DNA of 19,808 bases from an uncultured Lachnospiraceae bacterium (GCA_900544445.1 UQVK01000073.1:1-19808), one strand, 5' to 3'; shown: positions 8,366 through 17,189, counted from the first letter of the stretch. Numbers and translations are program-made. Notes: generated by a model not told the origin, from the sequence alone.

Positions 8366-8396
8366 ATTATATCATATAACTATCCCACAACCACAA
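8366..8396 (-). promoter_or_regulatory. Candidate promoter of the island operon
   Basis: On the minus strand a perfect TATAAT lies at 8366-8371, about 50 bases upstream of the methyltransferase ATG, in an AT-rich stretch. The best -35 is weak: TTGTGG at 8391-8396 with a 19-base spacer, repeated in tandem at 8385-8390 with too short a spacer. The -10 is convincing; the -35 is not, which could mean activator dependence. Confidence 0.55.
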
Positions 8397-8464
8397 CGGA
8401 TAACAATTTGACATCTCCTGCCTTGAATAGGGTTATTTTAGCATACCCCTTTAAAATGCGTCAA

Positions 8465-9187
8465 TCAATCAAACAGAATCTCCTCCACCGTCACAAAGGT
8501 ATACCCCTCCGCCAGCAGTTCATCCACAATCTCAAGAGCCGCGGTGACGCTGGTATCATAATAATCGTGCATGAGAATAATATCGTTTTCCTCCACCTCT
8601 CCCACCACGCTCCTCACGATGCAGGAGGCGCTGGAGGAGCACCAGTCCAGGGGGTCCACGGTCCACAGCACAGGAAACATATTCAGCTCTTCCTCCAGTG
8701 TTTTGTCCCAGCTGCCGTAAGGCGGACGCACATAGAGCACCTCATCTCCGGTGATCTCCGAAATAACCTCATTGGTCCGGATCAGTTCCTCCTTAAACTG
8801 TTCCCGGTTCGAGGTGTTCAGCTGGATGTGGGTGTAGGTGTGATTGCCGATCAGATGCCCTTCCTCACTCATCCGCCGGATGATGTCCGGGTGCAGGGCG
8901 GCATGCTCGCCCGTCACAAAAAAAGTGGCTTTCACGCCGCGCTCCTTCAGGCCGTCCAGAAGCTGTTCCGTATAGGTCGGGTGAGGGCCGTCATCGAAGG
9001 AAATCGCTACCTTTTTCTGTTCCAGATCCTCCTGTTCGTACTCCTGCGCATCCGAACGGACGGCGGCCGAAGAGGCCGGCCGGCGAGGTTCCTGCCTCCC
9101 AGAAACCGTGCTCAGGCCATAAAAAAGCAGCGCCGCCGCGACAGAAAACAGGAGCAAACCCAACCTTCTCACAGTTTCTTTCCGCAT
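8465..9187 (-). CDS. Membrane-anchored polysaccharide deacetylase (NodB family)
   Basis: This 240-residue protein starts with a basic N-terminus and one hydrophobic segment (about 9-28), serving as an uncleaved anchor or signal, followed by a polar linker. The NodB domain is complete: SFDDGPHP (63-70, catalytic base D65 and metal D66), HTYTH (116-120, zinc histidines), RPPYG (154-158), DPLDW (178-182) and LMHD (205-208). The enzyme removes acetyl groups from N-acetylated sugars, in Clostridia usually peptidoglycan or chitooligosaccharide-like substrates outside the membrane. ATG follows GAGAGGCGG. It is the last gene of the operon that begins with DUF4250, 63 bases after the dehydrogenase. 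A decayed relative lies on the far side of the AT-rich island at 2671-2946. Confidence 0.95.
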   Translation of the reverse strand: MRKETVRRLGLLLFSVAAALLFYGLSTVSGRQEPRRPASSAAVRSDAQEYEQEDLEQKKVAISFDDGPHPTYTEQLLDGLKERGVKATFFVTGEHAALHPDIIRRMSEEGHLIGNHTYTHIQLNTSNREQFKEELIRTNEVISEITGDEVLYVRPPYGSWDKTLEEELNMFPVLWTVDPLDWCSSSASCIVRSVVGEVEENDIILMHDYYDTSVTAALEIVDELLAEGYTFVTVEEILFD

Positions 9188-9250
9188 CGGCGCCGCCTCT
9201 CAGACTTCTTTCTGAATACTATATGCTACGGCAGAATTCTCTATTCCGGC

Positions 9251-10192
9251 TCACATCACATTCTGCGGCTTTCCGTCCAGATATCCGGCCACGTTGTCAA
9301 ACACGATGACCGCCCTCTGATACAGGGCTTCCTTCGTTGCAAATGCCACATGGGGAGTCGCCGCCACATGGGGAGCCGAAAGCAACGGATGATCCTGCGG
9401 GATGGGAGGCTCCGTCTCATACACATCCACAGCCGCTCCGGCAAGCCGGCCCTCCTTCAGTGCCGCCGCAAGGGCAGCGCTGTCCACCACAGGCCCCCTC
9501 GCCGTGTTGATGAGAATCGCAGACGGCTTCATCAGGCCGATCTCCCGCTCGCCGATCATTCCTCTTGTCTGCTCCGTGAGGGGTACATGCAGGGAAACGA
9601 TATCGCTTTCCCTTAACAGCTCGTCAAGCTCCACCATGCGCACGCCTTCTACCTGCTTCGGACTTCTGTTGAAGCCCAGCACCCTGCAGCCAAACGCCTT
9701 CGCCAGCTGTGCGGTGCGCGTTCCGATGGCTCCCATGCCGATAATGCCGAACGTTTTTCCCGCAAGCTCCAGCCCCACCAGACCGGTTTTGTCCTTTCCC
9801 GCGCGCACCGCCCGGTCGCACTCGATGATGCGGCGGTACAGGCTCAGGGCCAGGCCGAACACCAGCTCTGAAACCGCCGTGTTGGAATATCCGGCACAGT
9901 TGCTCACCAGAATTCCCCTTTCCCGGCAGTAATCCATATCCACATGATCCACGCCCGTGAACGCGACGGAAATCATTTTCAGGTTCGGGCAGCGTTCCAT
10001 GACTTCCCTCCGGAAGGGAAGGTTGGAAAGGACCACAATGTCCGCATCCTTCGCCCGTTCCGCCAGTGCATCCGCATCTGTGACGCGCGTATCATACGCC
10101 TCGATTTCCACCCTGTCCGTCAGTTTTTCCTCCGCAAGAGCCAGGAGCTTTTCCTGCTCCACGCCCAGCGGCTCCAGAATGACCAGTTTCAT
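9251..10192 (-). CDS. D-isomer-specific 2-hydroxyacid dehydrogenase
   Basis: This 313-residue protein has the family's length and layout: a catalytic half, then a NAD-binding half with GIIGMGAIG (149-157). The catalytic triad is visible as R232 (INTARGPVVD), E261 (VYETEPP) and H281 (ATPHVAF). The family interconverts 2-oxoacids and D-2-hydroxyacids using NAD(P)H. VAFTGVDHVD in the substrate half resembles the phosphoglycerate/glycerate dehydrogenase groups, but the substrate is not decided by sequence. ATG at 10192 follows a strong AGGAGG site, 40 bases after the RACE-type gene, in the same probable operon. Confidence 0.94.
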   Translation of the reverse strand: MKLVILEPLGVEQEKLLALAEEKLTDRVEIEAYDTRVTDADALAERAKDADIVVLSNLPFRREVMERCPNLKMISVAFTGVDHVDMDYCRERGILVSNCAGYSNTAVSELVFGLALSLYRRIIECDRAVRAGKDKTGLVGLELAGKTFGIIGMGAIGTRTAQLAKAFGCRVLGFNRSPKQVEGVRMVELDELLRESDIVSLHVPLTEQTRGMIGEREIGLMKPSAILINTARGPVVDSAALAAALKEGRLAGAAVDVYETEPPIPQDHPLLSAPHVAATPHVAFATKEALYQRAVIVFDNVAGYLDGKPQNVM

Positions 10193-10232
10193 GATCTGTT
10201 TTCCTCCTGTATGTATTTATTAAACTGCTTTT

Positions 10233-11762
10233 TCAGAATTCCAGATTTTCCAGATATTTTTCATAAAAACCCGGTTCCCCGGCCAGGTTCATCACCTCTG
10301 CCTTCTTTTTCAGTTCCTGCGCCATCGCCGGCGCTTTACGGCGGCCGCCGTAAAGCGCCGCACCGAGAAGGGAGGTATTTCCCACCGCCCGCACTTTTCC
10401 TGACAGCCCCTGTGGAAACAGGCCGATCCGGGCGGCGCTTTCCACATCCAGAAAACGACCGAAGCCCCCGGCAAGATATACCTCCTGTACTTCCTCACAG
10501 GAAACGCCGAGCCTTTTCATCAGAAGTTCCACTCCCGCACGGACCGCGGACTTGGCTGTCTGAAGCGCCCGGATATCCTGCTGGGTCACGCGAAGTTCTC
10601 CCTCCTGCCAGCCCTCATCAAACAGCTCCTCACACAAAAGCCCGGTGCGGTCCATTTTTTTCTCCCGAAGAAGCCGCGCCAGAATCGCGATCATGTCCGT
10701 TCCCGGAACGTTCGCCCCGGCTCCGCCCTCAAAGGCCGGTCCCGCCGCTGTCGCCGTGCAGATCAGCCGTTTTCCGTTTCCGATGGCCATTTCTCCGTTG
10801 GTTCCCAGATCGATGAACAGACGGCACCGGGTATCCGTCGGGTCGCCGAAGCCGCAGGCCAAAAGCCCCGCCAGGATATCCGCCCCCACGAAGGCGGAAA
10901 TTCCGGGAAGCAGGCGGATGGAGCTGGGAACGGCAGCATCCACACGCGGGACATCCGGGGAAAACAGTTCCAGACGCTGCTCCTCCAGGCTGACCGGCCG
11001 GAAGGGATAACTGCCGAGGCCGCTCACATCAAGCCCCAGAAGCAGATGCTCCATCACCGTGTTTCCCGCCAGACAGATTTCTTCCGGAGGCCTTCCCGTT
11101 TTCTCCGTAATGTCCGTAATCAGCGCGCGCACAGCGCTTCCCGCCGCATCCCGGAGCGCGTCCGCTTCTCCCTGCCCGGCCGCCTGAATCCGGGAAACCA
11201 CGTCGCTTCCCCATTCCCTCTGCGGATTCATCCGGCCCGCCTGCGCGAGGATATGCAGTCCGGCTCCCACTTTTTCTCCGTCCGCCGTTTTCCCGGAAAA
11301 GCCGCCGAAATCCTGCAGAGAACGGAGGGTCACCGCATTGGCGGCAATGGTGGTGGTTCCCAGGTCCATGGCAAGCAGATATGCTTCCTGCACGCCGCCC
11401 TTCCGCCGGGAACCCGCTGCCACACGGTCCGTCCCCGCATATCCGGCCACCACCTCCACCTGCTTCGGATGGACGAATTCCACCCGGATCCTGCAGTCCT
11501 TTTTTACCCGGTGTACACAGGCCAGACGGACGCCGTCCCGAAGTTCCTGCGCGGTGAGTGCGTTTCTGTCCGCAGTCACGGGAAGCGGGGCGTCCCCGTC
11601 CGGAAACCGGATCCTGCATCGCCCGCAGCCGCCCTTTCCATTACAGCAGACCAGAGAATGGCCATTTCCTTTCAAAAGCTGCAGAAAAAGCGCTCCTGCA
11701 GGCGCATACAGCCTTTTTTCCTCCCTGCCGTCCGTCAGAACGGTAACTGTATGTTCAGACAA
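10233..11762 (-). CDS. RACE-type ASKHA ATPase with [2Fe-2S] domain (DUF4445/RamA-like)
   Basis: With the start chosen here the protein has 509 residues. The N-terminal ferredoxin-like domain has cysteines C40, C46, C49 (C-x5-C-x2-C) and C82, enough for a [2Fe-2S] cluster. The rest is an actin/Hsp70/sugar-kinase type ATPase: MDLGTTT near residue 132, FIDLGTNGEM, and YLAGGFGRFLD near the C-terminus. This architecture is that of proteins that use ATP and a reduced cluster to reactivate corrinoid proteins of methyltransferase systems. An ATG 27 bases further upstream is possible but lies deep inside the DUF4250 gene; TTG at 11762 has GAGGAG ten bases upstream and overlaps that gene by only eight bases. 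No corrinoid protein or methyltransferase is adjacent, so its client is elsewhere in the genome. Confidence 0.88.
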   Translation of the reverse strand: MSEHTVTVLTDGREEKRLYAPAGALFLQLLKGNGHSLVCCNGKGGCGRCRIRFPDGDAPLPVTADRNALTAQELRDGVRLACVHRVKKDCRIRVEFVHPKQVEVVAGYAGTDRVAAGSRRKGGVQEAYLLAMDLGTTTIAANAVTLRSLQDFGGFSGKTADGEKVGAGLHILAQAGRMNPQREWGSDVVSRIQAAGQGEADALRDAAGSAVRALITDITEKTGRPPEEICLAGNTVMEHLLLGLDVSGLGSYPFRPVSLEEQRLELFSPDVPRVDAAVPSSIRLLPGISAFVGADILAGLLACGFGDPTDTRCRLFIDLGTNGEMAIGNGKRLICTATAAGPAFEGGAGANVPGTDMIAILARLLREKKMDRTGLLCEELFDEGWQEGELRVTQQDIRALQTAKSAVRAGVELLMKRLGVSCEEVQEVYLAGGFGRFLDVESAARIGLFPQGLSGKVRAVGNTSLLGAALYGGRRKAPAMAQELKKKAEVMNLAGEPGFYEKYLENLEF

Positions 11763-11928
11763 AACGGTTATTCTCCTCATCATAGGCATAGTCGATCTGT
11801 TTCATTTTTTCCAGAATCTCCTCCCGGTTCAGATCCAGATCCTCGCACAGCGCGTCCAGACTCCCGTAAAAATCCCGCAGCTTCAGATTTAAAAAACTTA
11901 ACAGCATGACCGGATCCTGTGGTACCAT
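11755..11928 (-). CDS. DUF4250 small protein
   Basis: This small protein of 57 residues begins MVPQDPVMLLSFLN and contains LRDFYGSLDALCEDL, then IDYAYDEENNRFV at its end. This matches the DUF4250 pattern common in Clostridia: PxDPxMLLSxxNxxLRD, then a helix-turn-helix-like section and IDYxYDxxxNxF. The frame is open further upstream to 12204, but ATG at 11928 has AAAGGAGG at ideal spacing and the protein has the normal family length, so the longer version is rejected. The middle part could form a small DNA-binding fold. The family has no established function. It is the first gene of the operon with the RACE-type protein, and the two overlap. Confidence 0.88.
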   Translation of the reverse strand: MVPQDPVMLLSFLNLKLRDFYGSLDALCEDLDLNREEILEKMKQIDYAYDEENNRFV

Positions 11929-11998
11929 ACGCTTCCTCCTTTTTCCGCCTCTTCCGGCGGCAGAAATTTTTATCCGGCAAGCGGATTTCCGTCCCCCT

Positions 11999-12027
11999 AT
12001 TATATGTTTTTTTCCCCTTTCCCGCAA
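11999..12027 (-). promoter_or_regulatory. Sigma-A promoter of the DUF4250 operon
   Basis: On the minus strand TTGCGG (12022-12027) and TATAAT (11999-12004) are separated by 17 bases, about 70 bases upstream of the DUF4250 start. The transcribed leader contains a short hairpin, CCGCC-GGAAGA-GGCGG, immediately before the ribosome binding site. The direct repeats at 12035-12054 lie just upstream of the -35. Confidence 0.75.
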
Positions 12028-12034
12028 GCGCTTT

Positions 12035-12054
12035 GTTTGTGCTTCGTTTGTGCT
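12035..12054. repeat. Two GTTTGTGCT direct repeats, 11-base period
   Basis: GTTTGTGCT occurs at 12035-12043 and 12046-12054, one helical turn apart. The pair lies between the divergent promoters of the DUF4250 operon (minus) and the decarboxylase leader (plus), directly upstream of both -35 boxes. This fits a regulator binding site but no regulator is known. Confidence 0.5.
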
Positions 12055-12072
12055 CAGAAAGCGTGAAAATAC

Positions 12073-12102
12073 TTGACATTTCTTCCCTCCGGATGATATC
12101 CT
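12073..12102 (+). promoter_or_regulatory. Promoter of the oadB leader
   Basis: A perfect TTGACA (12073-12078) is followed after 18 bases by TATCCT (12097-12102). Transcription would begin near 12109, a few bases before the structured leader at 12113. Confidence 0.7.
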
Positions 12103-12112
12103 GTTATCAGTT

Positions 12113-12231
12113 GAAAGGGAGTAGTATCTTGTGCAATCAACACGCCCTGACCGGCTCATTGTGATCAACTCGGCAGCTTCATGGAGCCGGGCATGGTTGT
12201 ACACTTTCCGGATGGAAGGAACGAGACTTTC
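12113..12231 (+). promoter_or_regulatory. yybP-ykoY-like (manganese) riboswitch aptamer
   Basis: The leader starts GAAAGGGAGTAG and closes with CGAGACTTTC, so the ends can pair (GAAAG with CTTTC). Between them lies ATCAACACG ... TGACCGGC ... TTGTGATCAAC. These blocks match the landmarks of the yybP-ykoY RNA: 5' AAGGGGAGUAG, internal CAAcACG and ACCGGC, 3' GAGACCUUU. Smaller hairpins are CTCGGC/GCCGGG (about 12169-12190) and CTTTCC/GGAAGG (about 12203-12220). Known members sense Mn2+ and control Mn2+ export or membrane proteins. The 3' arm is shared with the terminator stem that follows, so ligand binding should favour read-through. The identification is from remembered consensus, without a covariance search; one G of the usual GGGG is missing. 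Confidence 0.72.
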
Positions 12232-12255
12232 GGCATCTGCCGGGGTCTTTTTTTT
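12225..12255 (+). terminator. Intrinsic terminator of the oadB riboswitch
   Basis: GACTTTCGGCA and TGCCGGGGTC form a GC-rich stem with a two-base loop and some G-U pairs, followed by eight T (12248-12255). The 5' arm includes GACTTTC, the closing strand of the aptamer, so the terminator and closed aptamer are mutually exclusive. This is the arrangement of a transcriptional on-switch. Confidence 0.82.
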
Positions 12256-12285
12256 GTATGACGGAGGCTTCCTTTTCCGTCATAC
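12256..12285 (+). other. Perfect 10-bp hairpin downstream of the riboswitch terminator
   Basis: GTATGACGGA (12256-12265) and TCCGTCATAC (12276-12285) are exact inverted repeats around a ten-base loop. They start directly after the T run. A second small hairpin, CAAAGGG-TT-CCCTTTG, is at 12327-12342. Both lie in the 180-base untranslated stretch before oadB; neither has a T run. They might stabilise the read-through mRNA. Confidence 0.6.
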
Positions 12286-12437
12286 TTTGCAGGAACAAGC
12301 CTCTTCCGTCAGAGACCTCCTCTGAGCAAAGGGTTCCCTTTGGGCAAAAACCTTCTTCGCTTCACATCCAGGGGGGAGATGTGTACGGTACAGATTTACG
12401 CCTGGACAAATTCTACACAGGAAAGGAAAAGAGACGT

Positions 12438-13595
12438 ATGGATTTCAGTTTCATCTACGAAGGATTACTATCCATCACCCCGCAGCAGGCCGTCATGTAT
12501 CTGGTCGGCGCGCTGCTCATCTATCTGGCCATTAAGAAGGAATATGAGCCTTCTCTGCTTCTGCCGATGGGATTCGGAGCCATTCTGGTTAATCTCCCTC
12601 TTTCGGGCGTGATCAACCAGGAAATGACCGGCATCGGAGAGGTTACGGGCGTTGTGGAATGGCTGTTCAACGTGGGAATCGAAGCCTCCGAGGCAATGCC
12701 GATCCTTCTTTTCATCGGTATCGGCGCAATGATCGATTTCGGTCCCCTGCTTTCCCAGCCGGTTATGTTCCTGTTCGGAGCTGCCGCGCAGTTCGGCATC
12801 TTCTTCGCAATCTGCGCTGCCGCGCTCATGGGATTTGATCTGAAGGACGCTGCCTCCATCGGTATCATCGGCGCGGCCGACGGCCCCACCTCCATTCTGG
12901 TTTCCCAGGTGCTCGGCTCCAACTATGTAGGGCCGATCGCGGTCGCCGCTTATTCCTACATGGCTCTGGTGCCTATCGTACAGCCCTTTGCCATCAAGCT
13001 TGTTACTACAAAGAAGGAGCGCAGAATCCGCATGGCAGCCAAGCCCTCAAGGCCGGTTTCCAAGACCACAAGGATCCTGTTCCCCATCATCGTAACCTTT
13101 ATCGTCGGACTGATCGCTCCCTCCTCCGTATCCCTGGTGGGCTTCCTGATGTTCGGAAATCTGCTCCGTGAATGCGGCGTTCTGGACAATCTCTCCGATA
13201 CCGCACAGACAAGTCTTGCGAACCTGATCACCCTGCTTCTTGGAATCACCATTTCCTTCAGCATGCGCGCGGATCAGTTCGTACGTTTCGATACCATCCT
13301 GATCATGGTCATCGGCCTGCTGGCTTTCGTATTCGATACCATCGGCGGAGTTTTATTTGCCAAGATCATAAACCTGATCCTAAGGATCATGAACAAGCCT
13401 CTGCTCAATCCGATGATCGGAGCTTCCGGCATCTCCGCTTTCCCCATGTCGGCGCGTGTAGTTCAGAAGCTCGCCATGAAGGAAGATCCCGGAAATATCC
13501 TGATCATGCAGGCAACGGGTGTCAATGTATCCGGTCAGATCGCTTCCGTTATCGCGGGCGGACTGGTAATCAGCCTGGTAACCTCTTATCTGTAA
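12438..13595 (+). CDS. oadB: Na+-translocating decarboxylase, beta subunit (OadB/GcdB/MmdB family)
   Basis: This 385-residue, very hydrophobic protein has about nine to eleven membrane segments. Family landmarks are IGAADGPTSILVSQVLG (144-160, with the conserved intramembrane aspartate D148), AVAAYSYMALVPIVQP (168-183) and, near the C-terminus, NVSGQIASVIAGG, where family members place residues for Na+ and proton transfer. The beta subunit decarboxylates carboxybiotin and exports Na+, and needs an alpha carboxyltransferase and a biotin carrier. Start ATG at 12438 follows a purine-rich AGGAAAGG. The frame runs open to 12258, but the longer start lies in the leader hairpins and adds no family sequence. 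Substrate (oxaloacetate, glutaconyl-CoA or methylmalonyl-CoA) depends on the alpha subunit, which is not in this window. Confidence 0.93.
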   Translation: MDFSFIYEGLLSITPQQAVMYLVGALLIYLAIKKEYEPSLLLPMGFGAILVNLPLSGVINQEMTGIGEVTGVVEWLFNVGIEASEAMPILLFIGIGAMIDFGPLLSQPVMFLFGAAAQFGIFFAICAAALMGFDLKDAASIGIIGAADGPTSILVSQVLGSNYVGPIAVAAYSYMALVPIVQPFAIKLVTTKKERRIRMAAKPSRPVSKTTRILFPIIVTFIVGLIAPSSVSLVGFLMFGNLLRECGVLDNLSDTAQTSLANLITLLLGITISFSMRADQFVRFDTILIMVIGLLAFVFDTIGGVLFAKIINLILRIMNKPLLNPMIGASGISAFPMSARVVQKLAMKEDPGNILIMQATGVNVSGQIASVIAGGLVISLVTSYL

Positions 13596-13654
13596 ATCGA
13601 TGGGGCGTATTTGAACCGTAAAACTTATCGCTCGCATTTGAAAGGAGAAACGCT

Positions 13655-13816
13655 ATGGCACCAAATATGGAAGTTTTCAAAATTGCCCTCTCCATCATGG
13701 CGCAGGGTATGGTAGGCATCTTTGTGGTTATCGCCATCATCAGTCTGATTGTAGCCCTGATGGGATGGATCGGAGCAAATACCGGGAAAAAGAACGACAA
13801 GAAAACGGGCGCATAA
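13655..13816 (+). CDS. OadG-like small membrane subunit of the decarboxylase
   Basis: A 53-residue protein begins ATG at 13655 behind AAAGGAG. It has a short N-terminus, one membrane segment of about 22 residues (GMVGIFVVIAIISLIVALMG), then a basic tail ending KKNDKKTGA. This is the shape of the gamma subunit of Na+-translocating decarboxylases, which holds the alpha and beta subunits together. It sits 59 bases downstream of oadB on the same strand, in the usual partner position, and is followed by the bidirectional terminator region. The tail is shorter than in classical OadG and lacks a histidine-rich zinc site, so it is a minimal form. Confidence 0.75.
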   Translation: MAPNMEVFKIALSIMAQGMVGIFVVIAIISLIVALMGWIGANTGKKNDKKTGA

Positions 13817-13866
13817 AACCCCCTGTTTTCGAAAATCTCCGGTTGAAATAAAGAAGTGTGCGCCCT

Positions 13867-13973
13867 GATGCGGTACGCATCATGCGCCTGCCGGACGTAC
13901 CAATCGCGCGATAAGCACAGCGCACGGCAAAGCCGTTTGCTGTACCGGGCAGCTCGCAGCATAGCTTATCGCG
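13867..13973. repeat. Cluster of three inverted repeats in the convergent gap
   Basis: Within about 107 bases are GATGCG-GTA-CGCATC (13867-13881), a long-range pair CGCGATAAGC (13907-13916) with GCTTATCGCG (13964-13973), and nested inside it ACGGC-AAA-GCCGT (13924-13936). No open frame explains it. It lies between the small decarboxylase subunit and the terminator and may be a repetitive intergenic element or a structured 3' region. Confidence 0.55.
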
Positions 13974-13979
13974 TAGCAA

Positions 13980-14017
13980 AAAGGAACCGCGGAAAAATGT
14001 TTTCCGACGGTTCCTTT
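13980..14017. terminator. Strong bidirectional intrinsic terminator
   Basis: AAAGGAACCG (13980-13989) pairs with CGGTTCCTTT (14008-14017), and inside it CGGAAAA pairs with TTTTCCG around an ATG loop, with a single bulged A. T-rich tails occur on both strands (TTTCTATTTT on plus, CCTTTTTGC on minus). It ends both the oadB operon and the clpB-GNAT operon. Confidence 0.9.
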
Positions 14018-14023
14018 CTATTT

Positions 14024-14512
14024 TCAGATATCTTCCATCCATTCATAGGCGATCCGGGGACTTCCGTCTGCCACATGGATGATGCCGCAGCGGACGAAGC
14101 CGTGCTTTTCAATGAGGTGCTGCATAATCCGGTTGTCCTCGTGGGTATCAATGCGGATATGACCGATCTGTTCCCTGCACCAGGCAAGGCATTCGGCAAA
14201 CACACCCGTCTCCTGTCCGTTTCCGGCCATACGGTGGATCGTTCCGTAAGGCGTATTAAGCTTCCAGCCTCCGCCCTCGATTTTCGCATAAGTGGGATCT
14301 TCTCCCACCGGAAAGGCGAAAACGCCGCAGATCTTTTCGTCTCTTTCGCACAGATACAGCCGTTCCTTCCGGATATCCTCCTCCAGCACGTTCTGTGCCG
14401 GGGAGCTATTTCCCCACTGCCTGGGATTTCCATGCTCTGCCATAAACCGGCGGGCCTGCTCATAAATCTTCAGGATGACCGGCATATCCTCCGGAAGGGC
14501 TTTTCGTATCAT
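14024..14512 (-). CDS. GNAT family N-acetyltransferase
   Basis: This 162-residue protein has GNAT layout. It begins MIRKALPEDMPVILKIYEQ, with central strands around GVFAFPVG (63-70). The acetyl-CoA loop region is RMAGNGQETGVFAECLAW (94-111), where family members have the R/Q-x-x-G-x-G/A motif. A typical ending is IDTHEDNRIMQHLIEKHGF (121-139). The protein transfers an acetyl group from acetyl-CoA to an amine; the substrate is unknown. ATG follows GGGAGGAGG and lies 28 bases after the clpB stop, so the two are probably co-transcribed. Confidence 0.92.
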   Translation of the reverse strand: MIRKALPEDMPVILKIYEQARRFMAEHGNPRQWGNSSPAQNVLEEDIRKERLYLCERDEKICGVFAFPVGEDPTYAKIEGGGWKLNTPYGTIHRMAGNGQETGVFAECLAWCREQIGHIRIDTHEDNRIMQHLIEKHGFVRCGIIHVADGSPRIAYEWMEDI

Positions 14513-14522
14513 GTGTCCTCCT

Positions 14523-14536
14523 CCCGGCGCGCCGGG
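14523..14536. repeat. Perfect 14-base palindrome between clpB and the GNAT gene
   Basis: CCCGGCGCGCCGGG is fully self-complementary. It lies four bases after the clpB stop and abuts the GNAT ribosome binding site. Without a T run it is not a terminator; it could partly hide that site or act as a processing point. Confidence 0.6.
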
Positions 14537-14540
14537 CGCC

Positions 14541-17126
<2,586 letters not shown>

Positions 17127-17145
17127 ACACAATCCCTCCTGTATC

Positions 17146-17189
17146 GTTCTGACATAAAGCAGATATTGTTTTATCTGTTCTATCAGAAC
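17146..17189. other. Nested inverted repeat in the clpB leader
   Basis: GTTCTGA (17146-17152) pairs with TCAGAAC (17183-17189), and inside it CAGATA (17160-17165) pairs with TATCTG (17172-17177). It occupies the stretch from the clpB -10 box to just before its ribosome binding site. It could be a leader hairpin or an operator. Neither CIRCE nor a CtsR box is present. Confidence 0.55.

Noticed and set aside
8390..8412. GGATAACAATTTGACA resembles the E. coli lac operator half
   Set aside because: Only one half matches, no LacI-type gene is near, and the match lies upstream of a weak -35; a chance resemblance is more likely.
8400..8464. Possible terminator after the deacetylase operon (GGGT/ACCC pair around 8430-8450)
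   Set aside because: The stem is only four or five pairs with a long loop and no clear T run.
8408..9616. 402-codon plus-strand frame opposite the deacetylase and dehydrogenase
   Set aside because: Both minus-strand genes have complete catalytic motifs; the plus frame crosses their boundary and has no start signal.
11755..12204. Longer 149-residue version of the DUF4250 gene
   Set aside because: The extra N-terminus is low-complexity and basic, runs through the promoter, and the internal ATG at 11928 has an ideal ribosome binding site and family length.
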